NCBI GenBank assembly: GCA_020558355.1
Contig: JAJCKG010000005.1
Span: 111,250 to 175,249, forward strand
Length of the DNA stretch: 64,000 bases
DNA from: a bacterium 210820-DFI.6.37
GTDB lineage: Bacteria > Bacillota > Clostridia > Peptostreptococcales > Anaerovoracaceae
Direction of reading: 5' to 3'
Shown here piece after piece: positions 9,196 to 17,480 of this stretch. Positions within the stretch are counted from its first letter, which is position 1, and the number at the start of each line of letters is the position of its first letter. Below the pieces are notes generated by a model. That model saw nothing but the letters and a program-made list of their open reading frames with translations. It ran no database searches and was not told the origin of the DNA. Made by a program: the position numbers and the translations under genes.

Positions 9196-9570
9196 TCACC
9201 GCTGCCTTTCTTTTTCCTTACATTCCGGACAGATATAACGCATGCACAGATCATAGGACTGGAGCTGGATTCCTGTTTTTTCTTCCAGCAGTTCTTTCAG
9301 GTCCGCTACATGGATGTCCTGAATTTTTCCGCAACGGTCGCAAAAAATGTGTTCATGGGCGTTCAGGATCTTGTCGTAATGGTCCGGCTGCCCTATGATG
9401 GAAACCCGCCGGATAATCCCCTGCTCCGACAGGATCCCCAGGTTCCGGTAAACCGTCGCCATGGAAACAGAAACTCCCTTTTCTTTGCATTTCATAAAAA
9501 CTTCTTCCGCGGTCAAGTGTCCTTTTGACTCGTTGATTACGTTTAAAATGTCCTTTCTCTGTTTTGACAT
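9196..9570 (-). CDS. Fur-family peroxide/metal regulator, PerR-like
   Basis: 124 aa starting at the ATG at 9570, chosen because GGAGG lies just before it. The N-terminal winged helix contains HLTAEEVFMKCKEKG and VSMATVYRNLGILSEQG, typical of Fur/PerR DNA recognition. The C-terminal dimer domain has HEHIFCDRCGKI and CMRYICPECK, giving two CxxC pairs for the structural zinc and histidines for the regulatory metal. PerR is favoured over Fur by the rubrerythrin downstream and by the AT-rich box, but this is inference. It is preceded by its own promoter with a perfect operator, which indicates autoregulation. Confidence 0.9.
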   Translation of the reverse strand: MSKQRKDILNVINESKGHLTAEEVFMKCKEKGVSVSMATVYRNLGILSEQGIIRRVSIIGQPDHYDKILNAHEHIFCDRCGKIQDIHVADLKELLEEKTGIQLQSYDLCMRYICPECKEKERQR

Positions 9571-9589
9571 AAACTCCTCCGGATGGTTC

Positions 9590-9622
9590 AATTAAAATTA
9601 AGAATGATTCTTAATTTTAATT
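9590..9622. promoter_or_regulatory. PerR/Fur-box operator, perfect 33-bp palindrome
   Basis: The arms of 16 nt on each side of the central G at 9606 are perfectly complementary. The core TAAGAATGATTCTTA is a 7-1-7 palindrome of the Fur/PerR type. It lies at and just after the predicted transcription start of the perR-rubrerythrin operon, so binding would block transcription. Confidence 0.88.
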
Positions 9623-9623
9623 T

Positions 9624-9652
9624 ATTGTATAAGAGATTCTCTACTGTGTCAA
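9624..9652 (-). promoter_or_regulatory. Promoter of the perR-rubrerythrin operon
   Basis: Minus strand: consensus TTGACA (9647-9652), a 17-nt spacer, and TACAAT (9624-9629), immediately followed by the PerR-type palindrome. Confidence 0.82.
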
Positions 9653-9783
9653 GTGTTTTTTATACTTCCAGTACCTCAGCCCGAAGTTCACAAAGATCAC
9701 CGCATACAGGATGAATAAGACTACAAATATGATAAACAGCGGGCTTTCCGGCCCGTCCGCGTCACTTCCCTTCTCAGCTCCGC
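9641..9783 (-). other. Open frame for a small membrane protein with no start codon (remnant?)
   Basis: Between the flavin reductase and perR, one minus-strand frame reads about 46 residues including the segment SPLFIIFVVLFILYAVIF, a convincing membrane helix, then a basic tail ending at TAG (9641-9643). No ATG, GTG or TTG lies between the upstream in-frame TGA and the helix. It is therefore either a decayed gene, a product needing a non-standard start, or a frameshift extension of the flavin reductase. The perR -35 box overlaps its last codons. Confidence 0.3.
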
Positions 9784-9795
9784 AATTGGGATTTT

Positions 9796-10362
9796 TTATT
9801 TCAGCTGATTTCCGTCAGAAAAGGCGGTGCCCACCGCTTCTCCCAGCTTCAGATACTTGTGGCCTGCCGGATCATAGGAAATCGCGCCAAGCCTGGCAGG
9901 ATCGATATTTCCCGCTTCATCCAAAACCGCTTCATCCGCGCTGACGTTTACGATTTCGGCAACAATGCGCAAGGTCGCGTCATACTGGTTGATTTCTTCC
10001 ACTTTACATTCCAGAGAAACGGGCAGCTCCTGGATAACCGGCGCGTCGACAAATTCGCTTTTCACAATATGAAAGCCCGATTTTTCCATCTTTTCCGGCT
10101 CATCGTGTCCGGATACAATTCCCACATAATCCGCTGCTACCAGATTTTTCACATCGGCGATTCCTACGGTAAAGGCTCCCTTGGCCTTAATATTATCCGA
10201 TGTTTTGTGGCGAACTCCGATGTTGATCTGCAGCCGGTTGGAATTGACGATCCCACCGTAAGCTACGTTCATGGCGTCGGCTTTTCCCTCCTCACTGTAG
10301 GTCGCTACGATCAGGACTGGCTGCGGATAGATGTACGGCTTTGCTCCAAGATTTTTTCTCAT
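9796..10362 (-). CDS. Flavin reductase-family (flavoredoxin-like) FMN-binding protein
   Basis: 188 aa with the split-barrel FMN-binding fold of flavin reductase/flavoredoxin proteins: PQPVLIVATYSEEGKADAMN at the start, the MNVAYGG segment, VRHKTSDNIKAKGAFTVGI and LPVSLECKVEEI. Members bind FMN and pass electrons from NAD(P)H or other donors; the partner is unknown. The ATG has GGAGG upstream. Its position before perR and rubrerythrin suggests a role in the same redox or oxygen-protection context. Confidence 0.85.
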   Translation of the reverse strand: MRKNLGAKPYIYPQPVLIVATYSEEGKADAMNVAYGGIVNSNRLQINIGVRHKTSDNIKAKGAFTVGIADVKNLVAADYVGIVSGHDEPEKMEKSGFHIVKSEFVDAPVIQELPVSLECKVEEINQYDATLRIVAEIVNVSADEAVLDEAGNIDPARLGAISYDPAGHKYLKLGEAVGTAFSDGNQLK

Positions 10363-10604
10363 TTAAGGTTCCTCCATTCTACTGTAATCGGAATTTCGCT
10401 CGCCGCGCCAGGAAGGCGGGGATCAGGCAAGATTCTGTGTTTTGATTCTATGTTAAGTATATGCTTTTAAGGAAAGAAACGCAAGATTATCCGAAAGGGC
10501 TGGCGGGCTAAAAGCAAATCGGCTCCGCAGGTCTGAAGCTGTCCAGCTGCCGGCTGGGGCGAGGGAAAAAAGGCCGCTTGGCACGCCGCCGGATCCAGAC
10601 ACAG
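10363..10604. other. Intergenic region, no gene seen
   Basis: No open frame with a ribosome site was found. From about 10540 onward the sequence is homologous to 15665-15770, the start of a duplicated block that also carries the terminator and 3' end of a surface gene. The left part probably holds the flavin reductase promoter (AT-rich stretch around 10450-10480), but no clear -35/-10 pair stands out. Confidence 0.5.
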
Positions 10605-10636
10605 AAAAAAGCCGGAACGCAAGCTCCGGCTTTTTT
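10605..10636 (-). terminator. Terminator of the first surface-protein operon
   Basis: AAAAAAGCCGGA and TCCGGCTTTTTT form a 12-bp stem with an 8-nt loop, about 60 nt beyond the stop of the 1002-aa surface gene. A near copy occurs at 15770-15801. Confidence 0.85.
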
Positions 10637-10694
10637 CTGCATAACTTATTATTACTAGGAACTTTATAGAAAAGGAAGTTCTATCCTATCTCTA

Positions 10695-13600
10695 TTATTT
10701 TGCCTTATAGGAAACCACGGACGAATAGGCGCCATAGACTTTCTTTCCCTTTACGCTGCGATAAGCCCGCACTTTAAAGTAGTAGCGTTTTCCTTTTTTC
10801 AGTTTTCCTGTGGTATATTTAACAGTCTTTCCGCTTTTAACGGTCTTGACAGTTTTATAGCTCTTTGTTTTTTTCAAAGACCGGGCCACGGTGTAGCCGC
10901 TGGCTCCGGTGACTTTTTTCCAGGTGACTTTGATCTTTCTTACGCCGCCTTTTTTCGCTTTCACACCGGTGACTTTCGCGGGTACCGGTTTTGCGCTGAC
11001 GACGGAGGAATAGTCTCCCTGATAGCGGGTGCCATTGACGGTCTTGTAGGCTCTTACTTTGTAGTAGTAAGCAGTTCCTGTCGCTCTGCCTGTATCGATA
11101 TGGCTTCTGGCAGAAGCGGGAAAGCTCCAGGATTTTTGGATCACTCCTGATTTACCGCATCGGTAAAGAGTATAACCTGCCGCTCCACTAACTCCGGTCC
11201 AAGTAACCTTGTTTTTATTATAGCCTGCGGAAGCCGCTTTTACTTTTGGCGCGTTCAGCGCCCTTACAGTGACTTTGCAGGTCGCTGTCACGCTGCCAGT
11301 CACATCTCTTGCTGTAATAACAGCTGTCCCCGGCTTAAGCGCTTTAACCGTTATCGTTGTTCCAGTCGCTGAACTTACTGACGCGACACTGGCATTCGAT
11401 GATTTCCAGAATACCGTGTCACCGCAATTGCCATAAGTTTTAACACTTGCGGTAAGCGTTTTTTCTGACGGAGCCTCAACGGAAATATTTGCCGCGCTGA
11501 GTCGAATCGATATCTGCGGAAGAATTTTAAACTGGCCCCATGTAGTCTCTTTTTTATAGCGGCTCACACTTTGGGAAGGAACAATTATCTCTTTGACACA
11601 GGTTGGAAATATAATACCGTCAAAATCCGGGGGAGTTTCCGGCTCTACTATAATCGGGCCTCCCAGCTTATCACATTCTCCAAACGCCGCGTTTCCAATC
11701 GATGTTACACTTTTTGGTATAGTGATTTCTCTCAGATTCCCGCATCCGTAAAAGCTTTGCGTTCCGATATTTTCTGTTGTTTCTGGAAGGATGATATACT
11801 TTAGGCTGATCCGCTCTCTAAAGGTATTCGCGTTGCATTTATTTTGCTCTAGCCCCGTTTGCGAAAGGTCAATCGTTGTGGCATTCAAAAAATGTGTTTT
11901 TAAATAGGTATCAACATCCTTCCCCCTGCTCAACTGTACATCCTCTGGACTGGAAATCACAAGATCTGTTACCTGGTCATCTGTAATCCCCTGTTTCACA
12001 AGCTGCTGTGCTGACGCTTCTTCCAGCGTTCCCGGGGCATCAACTTTTACATAGAGCGTTTGCCGATTTCCCTCTTTTATAATGAAGCTGTTCCACCCGG
12101 TCTTATCCTGATAGTCTTTTGCGCAGCCATAGGGAACTTCTATTGTTTTGATCCTGCTGCTGAGTATTCCGTTTTGCGGATATTCCGGCGGGGAAACCGC
12201 ATGAATCTTCATGGCAGTCTGTAAAGCGTTACAGCCGTCAAAAATGCTGTTTCCAAGCTTAGTCACTGACGAGGGGATTTCGATTTCCGACAGCTTCCCG
12301 CAATTGGAAAAAGCTCTGTCACCGATGGTTATTACTGTATTTGGAAGCGCTACCTTTGTCAGGTTGGTATGACCCGCAAAAGCCTCTGCCGGAACAGTCT
12401 CAAGCGCGGTTTCTTTAAGATCCAAATCAGCAAGCTTATGAAGCGATTTTAAATAAGCCAGATCTTCTGCTGTCAGCTTCCCCGTTCCTGATGTAAATAC
12501 TTTGACAGATGTTATTTCATTTATATCCATACCTGTTTTTTCTATTAAGGTCTGCAGACGGGTGCTTTCATCTGGAAGATTCACCGCAACAACGCCTTCC
12601 GGTGAATCGATCATAACTTCCCTGTATTCCGCAAGCTTTGGATTTTTAACACAGGTTGCCTTTATGCAGACAGTCCCTCTATAAGCCGCAATCCATCTTC
12701 CAGTACTTTCATCCACAAGAAGGTTATCCGCCGCAACTTCCTTTGCGGAATCATCCTCTCTCTGTTTGACAACAGACCAGATCACCTTTTTATATTGGCT
12801 TTCATCCGGCACCGCTGTTATACTGGCAAGCGCTTTCCCACTGTCTCCAACCGCGACCTTTGCGGTGATACCGGAAATGGAAAAATCACTTATCTCAAAA
12901 TTCCTTGCGTCTTTAAATGTCCGCAACGCTTTATACAGTTCTTCCGAAGCCGCGTCTTCTCCAGTTGTTCCCAAATGCCCTTTTGCCTCTTTAATTGAAG
13001 TGTTCAGCGCTTCAAGCGCCGCCTGAGGGTAGCATCCCGGCGCTTGGTCATCGATCTTATCGTTTCCCGTTTCGTCTGGCTGTGTAACTTTACAGACAAA
13101 ATCCTCGGCCTGTTGGATCATAACCGAAAGCTCCGGAGCGGCTCTTACATGAAATTGAAAGATAATATCATAGTTCAGTATTTTGGCGGTATTGTTTCCG
13201 CAAATATCTCTACCGAAGACAAGGGTGTAATCCCCTGTATCCAGCACACCCTGGTCAACTCCGATGTATAGCTCCCGCTTTTCCGCAGAGCCATTGTTAC
13301 CCAAATACTTTAAGTCTCCATTGCCTTCACTATACTGCGCCGCAATTGCGCCTTTGTCATCATAGATCCGGATTTGCGGCATATTTCGTTCCAGAAACTC
13401 CGCCTCCCTAAAGCTGCTCATACCCGCTCGTAGGGTAAAGGTGAATCGAACGCCTTCCGCCTTTGTTCCATCAATGGTTTCATTGATTTTATTAGTATAA
13501 GCCGTATCGCTTTTGCTTACAAAGCTGATATCAGCCGGATCCAGCATTTTGAGGCTGTTTGTGTCATTCTCCTGGGCGTTCTCCGGCTGATGATCATAAT

Positions 13601-13703
13601 CCGCGGCATAAGCGGCAGATGCCGGCAGTATGGTAATAAACATTCCCATAATCAGCAAAGCCAGAATCACTTTTGTTGTCAGTCGTATGTTCGCGTTACT
13701 CAT
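10695..13703 (-). CDS. Large secreted surface protein: shared N-domain, LRR_5, Ig-like and two FN3 modules
   Basis: 1002 aa. A signal peptide (residues 1-34, core VILALLIMGMFITILPASA) precedes the shared locus domain at about 40-190 (TFTLRAGMSSF; FGRDICGNNTAK; FQFHVRA). Then come a FIVAR-like helical stretch (about 195-270), a first Big-like region, BspA-type leucine-rich repeats around 440-500 and 615-690 (IGDRAFSNCGKLSEIEIPSS; IGTQSFYGCGNLREITIPKS), a Big_2 Ig-like domain and two lysine-rich fibronectin-III modules reaching the C-terminus. There is no sortase motif or anchor helix; the basic FN3 tail may bind the wall. It is the second gene of an operon, 67 nt after the sorting-signal gene. 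Function (adhesion or matrix) is inferred from domains only. Confidence 0.88.
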   Translation of the reverse strand: MSNANIRLTTKVILALLIMGMFITILPASAAYAADYDHQPENAQENDTNSLKMLDPADISFVSKSDTAYTNKINETIDGTKAEGVRFTFTLRAGMSSFREAEFLERNMPQIRIYDDKGAIAAQYSEGNGDLKYLGNNGSAEKRELYIGVDQGVLDTGDYTLVFGRDICGNNTAKILNYDIIFQFHVRAAPELSVMIQQAEDFVCKVTQPDETGNDKIDDQAPGCYPQAALEALNTSIKEAKGHLGTTGEDAASEELYKALRTFKDARNFEISDFSISGITAKVAVGDSGKALASITAVPDESQYKKVIWSVVKQREDDSAKEVAADNLLVDESTGRWIAAYRGTVCIKATCVKNPKLAEYREVMIDSPEGVVAVNLPDESTRLQTLIEKTGMDINEITSVKVFTSGTGKLTAEDLAYLKSLHKLADLDLKETALETVPAEAFAGHTNLTKVALPNTVITIGDRAFSNCGKLSEIEIPSSVTKLGNSIFDGCNALQTAMKIHAVSPPEYPQNGILSSRIKTIEVPYGCAKDYQDKTGWNSFIIKEGNRQTLYVKVDAPGTLEEASAQQLVKQGITDDQVTDLVISSPEDVQLSRGKDVDTYLKTHFLNATTIDLSQTGLEQNKCNANTFRERISLKYIILPETTENIGTQSFYGCGNLREITIPKSVTSIGNAAFGECDKLGGPIIVEPETPPDFDGIIFPTCVKEIIVPSQSVSRYKKETTWGQFKILPQISIRLSAANISVEAPSEKTLTASVKTYGNCGDTVFWKSSNASVASVSSATGTTITVKALKPGTAVITARDVTGSVTATCKVTVRALNAPKVKAASAGYNKNKVTWTGVSGAAGYTLYRCGKSGVIQKSWSFPASARSHIDTGRATGTAYYYKVRAYKTVNGTRYQGDYSSVVSAKPVPAKVTGVKAKKGGVRKIKVTWKKVTGASGYTVARSLKKTKSYKTVKTVKSGKTVKYTTGKLKKGKRYYFKVRAYRSVKGKKVYGAYSSVVSYKAK

Positions 13704-13721
13704 CCTTCATACCTTAAAACA

Positions 13722-13757
13722 GGGAACGGCCGCTGAAGTCGATCCAGCCGCCGTCCC
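13722..13757 (-). terminator. Intercistronic terminator-like hairpin
   Basis: On the minus strand GGGACGGCGGCTG can pair with CAGCGGCCGTTCCC with one bulge and one mismatch, followed by TGTTTT. It lies between the two surface genes and could cut expression of the downstream gene. Confidence 0.5.
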
Positions 13758-13770
13758 GCATTCCCCACAA

Positions 13771-15240
13771 TTATTTTACTCTTCTCCTTACTACCGCCGC
13801 TGCTCCCGCACCTGTCGCCATCAGCATCAGCGCAAGATACAGGCCAAGATTCATATCATCACCGGTCTGAACCGCATCGTCTTTTGTCTTATCCGCGTCG
13901 GCGCTGTCCATTCCATCATGATTTCCGCTCACCGGCTCAGCTTTTGCGTCATCGAGCGGATTGTTTGCCGGGTCGTCTGAGTCATTCTCCTCAATTCCAG
14001 GTACTGCAGGTTCTGACTCATCACCTTGCACAGTAAACTGGAATTTCACATCAACGCCGAGAGAATCCGCATTCTCTGAGACTTTCATATTCTTACCAAA
14101 TACTAAGACATAGTTCCCTGGCTTTAGCTGGCCCGCTTTGATTTTAACGCTTACGCTTCTGTCAATATTCTGGCCTAAGAATTCTAAATTTCCTTTATTA
14201 TGTCCCGCAAGTATTTCGGATTCGATTTCATCATACACCACAAGCTGGCTGAGCGCATATGTAATAAACGGCTCCGCCTTAAAGTTATCCAACGACATTT
14301 TTTTATCCATCATAAAAGTAATGTTTATATCCTCGTCGGCCTTGAAAGCAGTATTAAAGGAATTCAAATAATGGTTTTCATTATCTTTAATGACTGTAAT
14401 GGGTGTAGGATATATAATTTCAACTTTTTGTTTTTCTCCCCCTTGCAGCCCGTAATTTGGATCATCATCGTTGACTTTGATTACAAATACTTTTTTTCCT
14501 TTTAAGTCACCCATTTTGTTATACGCTTCAACTTCCAGTTCTACTTCTCCCGGTACAAGACCTTTGATTCCAATAGGATTTCCTTTTATTGTAGTAATAT
14601 TATTCGCTACCTCTTTTTTGTTTTCATCAAGAAAGTTGATTACTTCCTTAGGATCTTTTCTATTCCATTTGTATTGGTAATTATTTTGTCCCTCAACAGC
14701 AGCCTCTAATTCCAGAGTCTTCCATCGATCCACTGTAAATACTGTAGATTCAGTAATTTGCACATCATTTACTTTGATGTCGATTTCAGGAGCTGGAGTT
14801 TCTATAGCTGAGATATCCCCAAATTCCACCGAAGCTGACGCTAATGGTTCTTCTTGCGGGTGTCTGCCGCAAGAAACGGTTTCTCTGCAATAATAATTGT
14901 TACAAGTTTTTCCTTCATATAAATACGCAGTAAGCGTAGTTGTCTTTCTGTCATACTCTTGCTTTCCCGTTACTGTAATTTTTTTTGCTTTTGTTGCTTC
15001 CGCACTGTAGTTTTGTTTTGCTCCTGTGGTTGTCCAATGAACATGATACGCATTCTGGTCATTTTGGGAAGTGACAATCGTTGCTGAAACTTCATGACTT
15101 TCTCCAACCGCAAGGTTAAAATTCCCGCCATCAATGCGAACCGATGGTGTTTCTCCTTCCGCAAAGGCCATACCTGGTAATACGCCGATTACCATCATCA
15201 GTGACACAAGAATGGCAAATACCCGTTTTCTGTTAAACAT
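13771..15240 (-). CDS. Secreted, probably sortase-anchored surface protein with the shared locus domain
   Basis: 489 aa. Signal peptide at 1-27 (FAILVSLMMVIGVLPGMAFA), Ig-like beta-rich region to about 240 with cysteines in CNNYYCRETVSCGRH, then the shared locus domain at about 255-395 (NSFNTAFKADEDINITF; KPGNYVLVFGKNMK; VKFQFTVQG). A low-complexity acidic linker follows, and the end DAVQTGDD-hydrophobic helix-RRRVK is laid out like a cell-wall sorting signal with a variant VQTGD motif instead of LPxTG. No sortase gene is in the window. GGAGG precedes the ATG. Leader element A lies 100 nt upstream, so this is the first gene of its operon. Confidence 0.85.
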   Translation of the reverse strand: MFNRKRVFAILVSLMMVIGVLPGMAFAEGETPSVRIDGGNFNLAVGESHEVSATIVTSQNDQNAYHVHWTTTGAKQNYSAEATKAKKITVTGKQEYDRKTTTLTAYLYEGKTCNNYYCRETVSCGRHPQEEPLASASVEFGDISAIETPAPEIDIKVNDVQITESTVFTVDRWKTLELEAAVEGQNNYQYKWNRKDPKEVINFLDENKKEVANNITTIKGNPIGIKGLVPGEVELEVEAYNKMGDLKGKKVFVIKVNDDDPNYGLQGGEKQKVEIIYPTPITVIKDNENHYLNSFNTAFKADEDINITFMMDKKMSLDNFKAEPFITYALSQLVVYDEIESEILAGHNKGNLEFLGQNIDRSVSVKIKAGQLKPGNYVLVFGKNMKVSENADSLGVDVKFQFTVQGDESEPAVPGIEENDSDDPANNPLDDAKAEPVSGNHDGMDSADADKTKDDAVQTGDDMNLGLYLALMLMATGAGAAAVVRRRVK

Positions 15241-15339
15241 ATTTCCCTCCTACTTTCGTTATTAATCCTAATATTATTACATCTGATCATATCAGACGAT
15301 CTTAACTGGTTTGTCCATTAAACTTTTAAATGAGCAAAT

Positions 15340-15528
15340 AAAAACAGGAATGTCTGTATACGAAAAAGAAAACTCTTTCCTGTTGCGAGAAAGAGCTCGT
15401 TATCTTCGCAATACATCATTCCTTTCCAAATGCGGGAGGCAAGACCGTTTCCCGTCTTACCCATAGACGCTGAGCCATAAACAACGCAGTTAAAAACCGT
15501 ATCATTCCCAGGCTTTTACGTTCGGAAT
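15340..15528 (-). ncRNA. Riboswitch-like leader element, copy A
   Basis: Read on the minus strand, the element begins ATTCCGAACG, passes a stem, GGGTAAGAC-GGGAAACG-GTCTT and GCCTCCCGC, and reaches GGAATG. It ends with CATTCC followed by TGTTTTT. GGAAT can pair either with the 5' ATTCC or with the 3' CATTCC of a terminator, the usual switch logic. Four relatives (B-E) lie within 11 kb. Copy A is 100 nt upstream of the sorting-signal surface gene. I cannot assign it to a known riboswitch class. Confidence 0.72.
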
Positions 15529-15586
15529 CCGCGTTTATTCAATTTGTTTCACAGACAGAAAGGTATTAAACTCTATCTGCGTTTTT

Positions 15587-15615
15587 ATTATAATATAAAC
15601 GATTCTTTTCGACAA
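15587..15615 (-). promoter_or_regulatory. Promoter upstream of leader A
   Basis: Minus strand TTGTCG (15610-15615), a 17-nt spacer and consensus TATAAT (15587-15592), about 60 nt before leader A. Unlike the promoters of B, C and D it has a recognisable -35 box and lacks the TGTTG-N6-CAACA palindrome. Confidence 0.65.
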
Positions 15616-15664
15616 GTTTTTCTTTCGTTGGAGGTTCTATTTTCTTGCAGAAATTTTCTTTATG

Positions 15665-16085
15665 GTCTGAAACTGTCCAGCCGCCAGCTGAGGGAGAACA
15701 AAGGCTCTCATGGGAGCGGCAAATTAACAACTGTGAGCTGAGGCGGAACGCCGCCAGATCCGGACACAGAAAAAAGCCGGAACGCAAACTCTGGCTTTTT
15801 TCTGTATAACTTATTATTAGGAACTTTATAGAAAAGAAACTTCAATGGAAGTTCTGTCCTATCTCTATTATTTTGCCTTATAGGAAACCACGGATGAATA
15901 GGCGCCATAGACTTTCTTTCCCTTTACGCTGCGGTAAGCCCGCACTTTAAAGTAGTAGCGCTTTCCTTTTTTCAGTTTCCCTGTGGTATATTTAACAGTC
16001 TTTCCGCTTTTGATGGTCTTAACTGTTTTATAGCTCTTTGTTTTTTTCAAAGACCGGGCCACGGTGTAGCCGCTGGCTCCGGTGA
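15665..16085. repeat. Duplicated block, homologous to about 10540-10928
   Basis: The block repeats the region beyond the 1002-aa surface gene, its terminator and the last about 70 codons of its final FN3 module. The protein-coding part differs at one of 64 residues. The non-coding part has small insertions and substitutions. It ends abruptly near 16085, where sequence of a different surface gene begins. This marks a recent recombination between surface genes. Confidence 0.85.
15770..15801 (-). terminator. Terminator after the broken surface gene
   Basis: AAAAAAGCCGGA pairs with TCTGGCTTTTTT (one G-U pair), a near copy of the terminator at 10605-10636. Confidence 0.8.
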
Positions 16086-16300
16086 ATATTCTGCGGTTCT
16101 CCCCCGTCTTGATCGAAGGTTGCGGATAAGGTCTCTGTCTGGCCGATGGTTATGGATACAGAAGTTTTATTGAGTACCAGACCCGCTACCGCTTCCTTTG
16201 TTTTGAAGTAAAACACAATCGATGTTTTTGTAACGGCATCCGCATCGCTTTTCTTAATTCCCAGGCCTTTTTCCTCTGCAAGGCCCCGGCCGGTATCTCC
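15868..16300 (-). pseudogene. Mosaic remnant of a surface-protein gene
   Basis: From the 5' side: a frame with no start reads a short piece of an Ig-like Big_2 domain (LVLNKTSVSITIGQTETLSA, about 16100-16180). Near 16085 the frame shifts into the last 68 residues of an FN3 module (TGASGYTVARSLKKTKSYK onward), nearly identical to the end of the 1002-aa protein. Signal peptide and most domains are missing, so no functional protein is expected. Leader copy B directly precedes it with almost no spacer, showing that the leader once served a full surface gene. The 5' part was probably lost by deletion and the 3' part exchanged. Confidence 0.8.
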
Positions 16301-16316
16301 GCAAAATTTTTTTCAC

Positions 16317-16511
16317 AAAAATAGGAATGCCTGTACAAAACCCGTCTCTTACCGCACAGGGGTCTTTCCGACCACTGGAGCTATAAAAAGCATGTTCTGT
16401 TCCATCATTCCTTTCCAAAATGCGGGAGGCAAAGCCGTTTCCAGCCTTACCCATCGGCATAAAAACCATAAGCAGCTCTCTCCCCTGCTCCCAGGCTTTT
16501 ACACTCGGAAT
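16317..16511 (-). ncRNA. Riboswitch-like leader element, copy B
   Basis: Minus strand: ATTCCGAGTG, the stem GGGAGCAG/CTGCTTATGG, then GGGTAAGGCTGGAAACGGC and GCCTCCCGC to GGAATG. A variable arm and CATTCCTATTTTTG terminator end it. AGCAG/CTGCT replaces the AGCG/CGCT of other copies, a compensatory change. It heads the mosaic pseudogene. Confidence 0.75.
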
Positions 16512-16574
16512 CGCCATATTCAATTCTTGAATCAATGAAATTTAACTTCTCTGGTTATTTATTATAACCAAAAC

Positions 16575-16587
16575 GTCTTATTAAGAC
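16575..16587. promoter_or_regulatory. GTCTTATTAAGAC palindrome, candidate XRE operator
   Basis: A perfect 13-bp palindrome about 20-35 nt after the predicted start of leader B. The same motif (GTCTTATCAAGAC) lies at 26633-26645 in front of the XRE regulator gene. Confidence 0.45.
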
Positions 16588-16614
16588 AATTCTCAGATTG
16601 ACTAAATCGTTTAT

Positions 16615-16657
16615 ATTATAATGTGTTTTCCATATTTTTTGTGTTGTCAAAACAACA
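16615..16657 (-). promoter_or_regulatory. Promoter of leader B with TGTTG-N6-CAACA operator
   Basis: Minus strand: operator TGTTGTTTTGACAACA (16642-16657), then exactly 21 nt, then TATAAT (16615-16620). The position of a -35 box at 17 nt has no consensus, suggesting activation through the palindrome. Confidence 0.7.
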
Positions 16658-16737
16658 TTTTTTCTTTTTTCACAAACTCTTCACAAATTGTGAATCTGGC
16701 CGGGGCCGGGCCGGAAATGCTGGTAAATTCAATTTTT

Positions 16738-16896
16738 GTTAACAGCCGCCCTTTTTCCGCAGGGGGTTAACATGTTTTCAATGCTTGCGGGCCGCGGGTT
16801 TTGATGATTTTCGTAAATCGGGCGCTTTTTGCGAAATCCAATGGCCGCGGCCCACAACTTATGTTAACTTTCGCCTGGAAGCAGACGGATGTTAAC
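16738..16896. repeat. GTTAAC-quartet element, copy 1
   Basis: Four GTTAAC sites start at 16738, 16766, 16863 and 16891 (spacings 28, 97, 28). The inner part has GC-rich arms GGGCCGCGG and CCGCGGCCC. Copies 2 (18599) and 3 (50899) keep the same spacing although the sequence between sites has diverged. Confidence 0.75.
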
Positions 16897-17480
16897 ATTG
16901 TGCTGTTTTTTGGGGCGCTGATGATAAAAAGCAGTAAAAAAACATCAGCACTCGCAATATTCGTCTTTTTAAAATTCTGTTATTCGTCTCCATAAAGGGC
17001 TCCTTGTCTTTTGTTGTTTTTATAACCAGCGCCAAAAACGGAAAAGAAGCTGCCCGCATCGGCGCTTTGTTCAGGGGCATATCATGCCCAGCGCTGTTTA
17101 TGCGGCAGCTCCCTCCTGCAAGTTATTACTCTATAAAAATAAGGAACTTTTTATCATATTATGAGTATGGCGCGGCGGCGGCAGAGCAGACAAGTCCTAC
17201 CAAGGGTTTTCAGGACGGCTTACAGGCTTTCCTTTTACAGACAGCGCCCGCGCGTCTTTCTGCCGCTTTTTCTTCTGACCGCAGATCTGGGGCCGCGCCG
17301 TTTCCATTGCTCTGTACCTTCTGACATACATAGCTTTCCGCGGACCATTGTTTATTTTGAAACACATCATTGGAAGCGGCATCTTAGAAATGGATGGTGA
17401 AACTGCCAAAGCTTCCAAAGATGTGATTCTAACAGCTGAAAAAATATAGTCACACTGCAAAATCACCTGGATTTTTCCAC
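16897..17480. other. Intergenic region, no intact gene seen
   Basis: AT-rich sequence to about 17160, then a more GC-rich stretch. On the plus strand a frame from about 17283 to 17455 reads ALYLLTYIAFRGPLFILKH and ends SKDVILTAEKI, but it has an upstream stop and no start or ribosome site. It may be a gene fragment; I cannot identify it. No promoter or RNA was recognised. Confidence 0.35.

Noticed and set aside
15340..15528. c-di-GMP-I or -II riboswitch in front of the surface operon
   Set aside because: The GGG-CGCAAAGCC and other core signatures of class I and the pseudoknot signature of class II are absent; only the GAAA tetraloop and general logic are similar.
16738..16896. Integron attC or phage attachment site
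   Set aside because: GTTAAC resembles part of the attC core, but no integrase or cassette structure is present and the four-site geometry does not fit.
17240..17455. Plus-strand gene fragment ending in SKDVILTAEKI
   Set aside because: No start codon or ribosome site, an in-frame stop upstream, and no recognisable family; kept only as a note in the intergenic entry.
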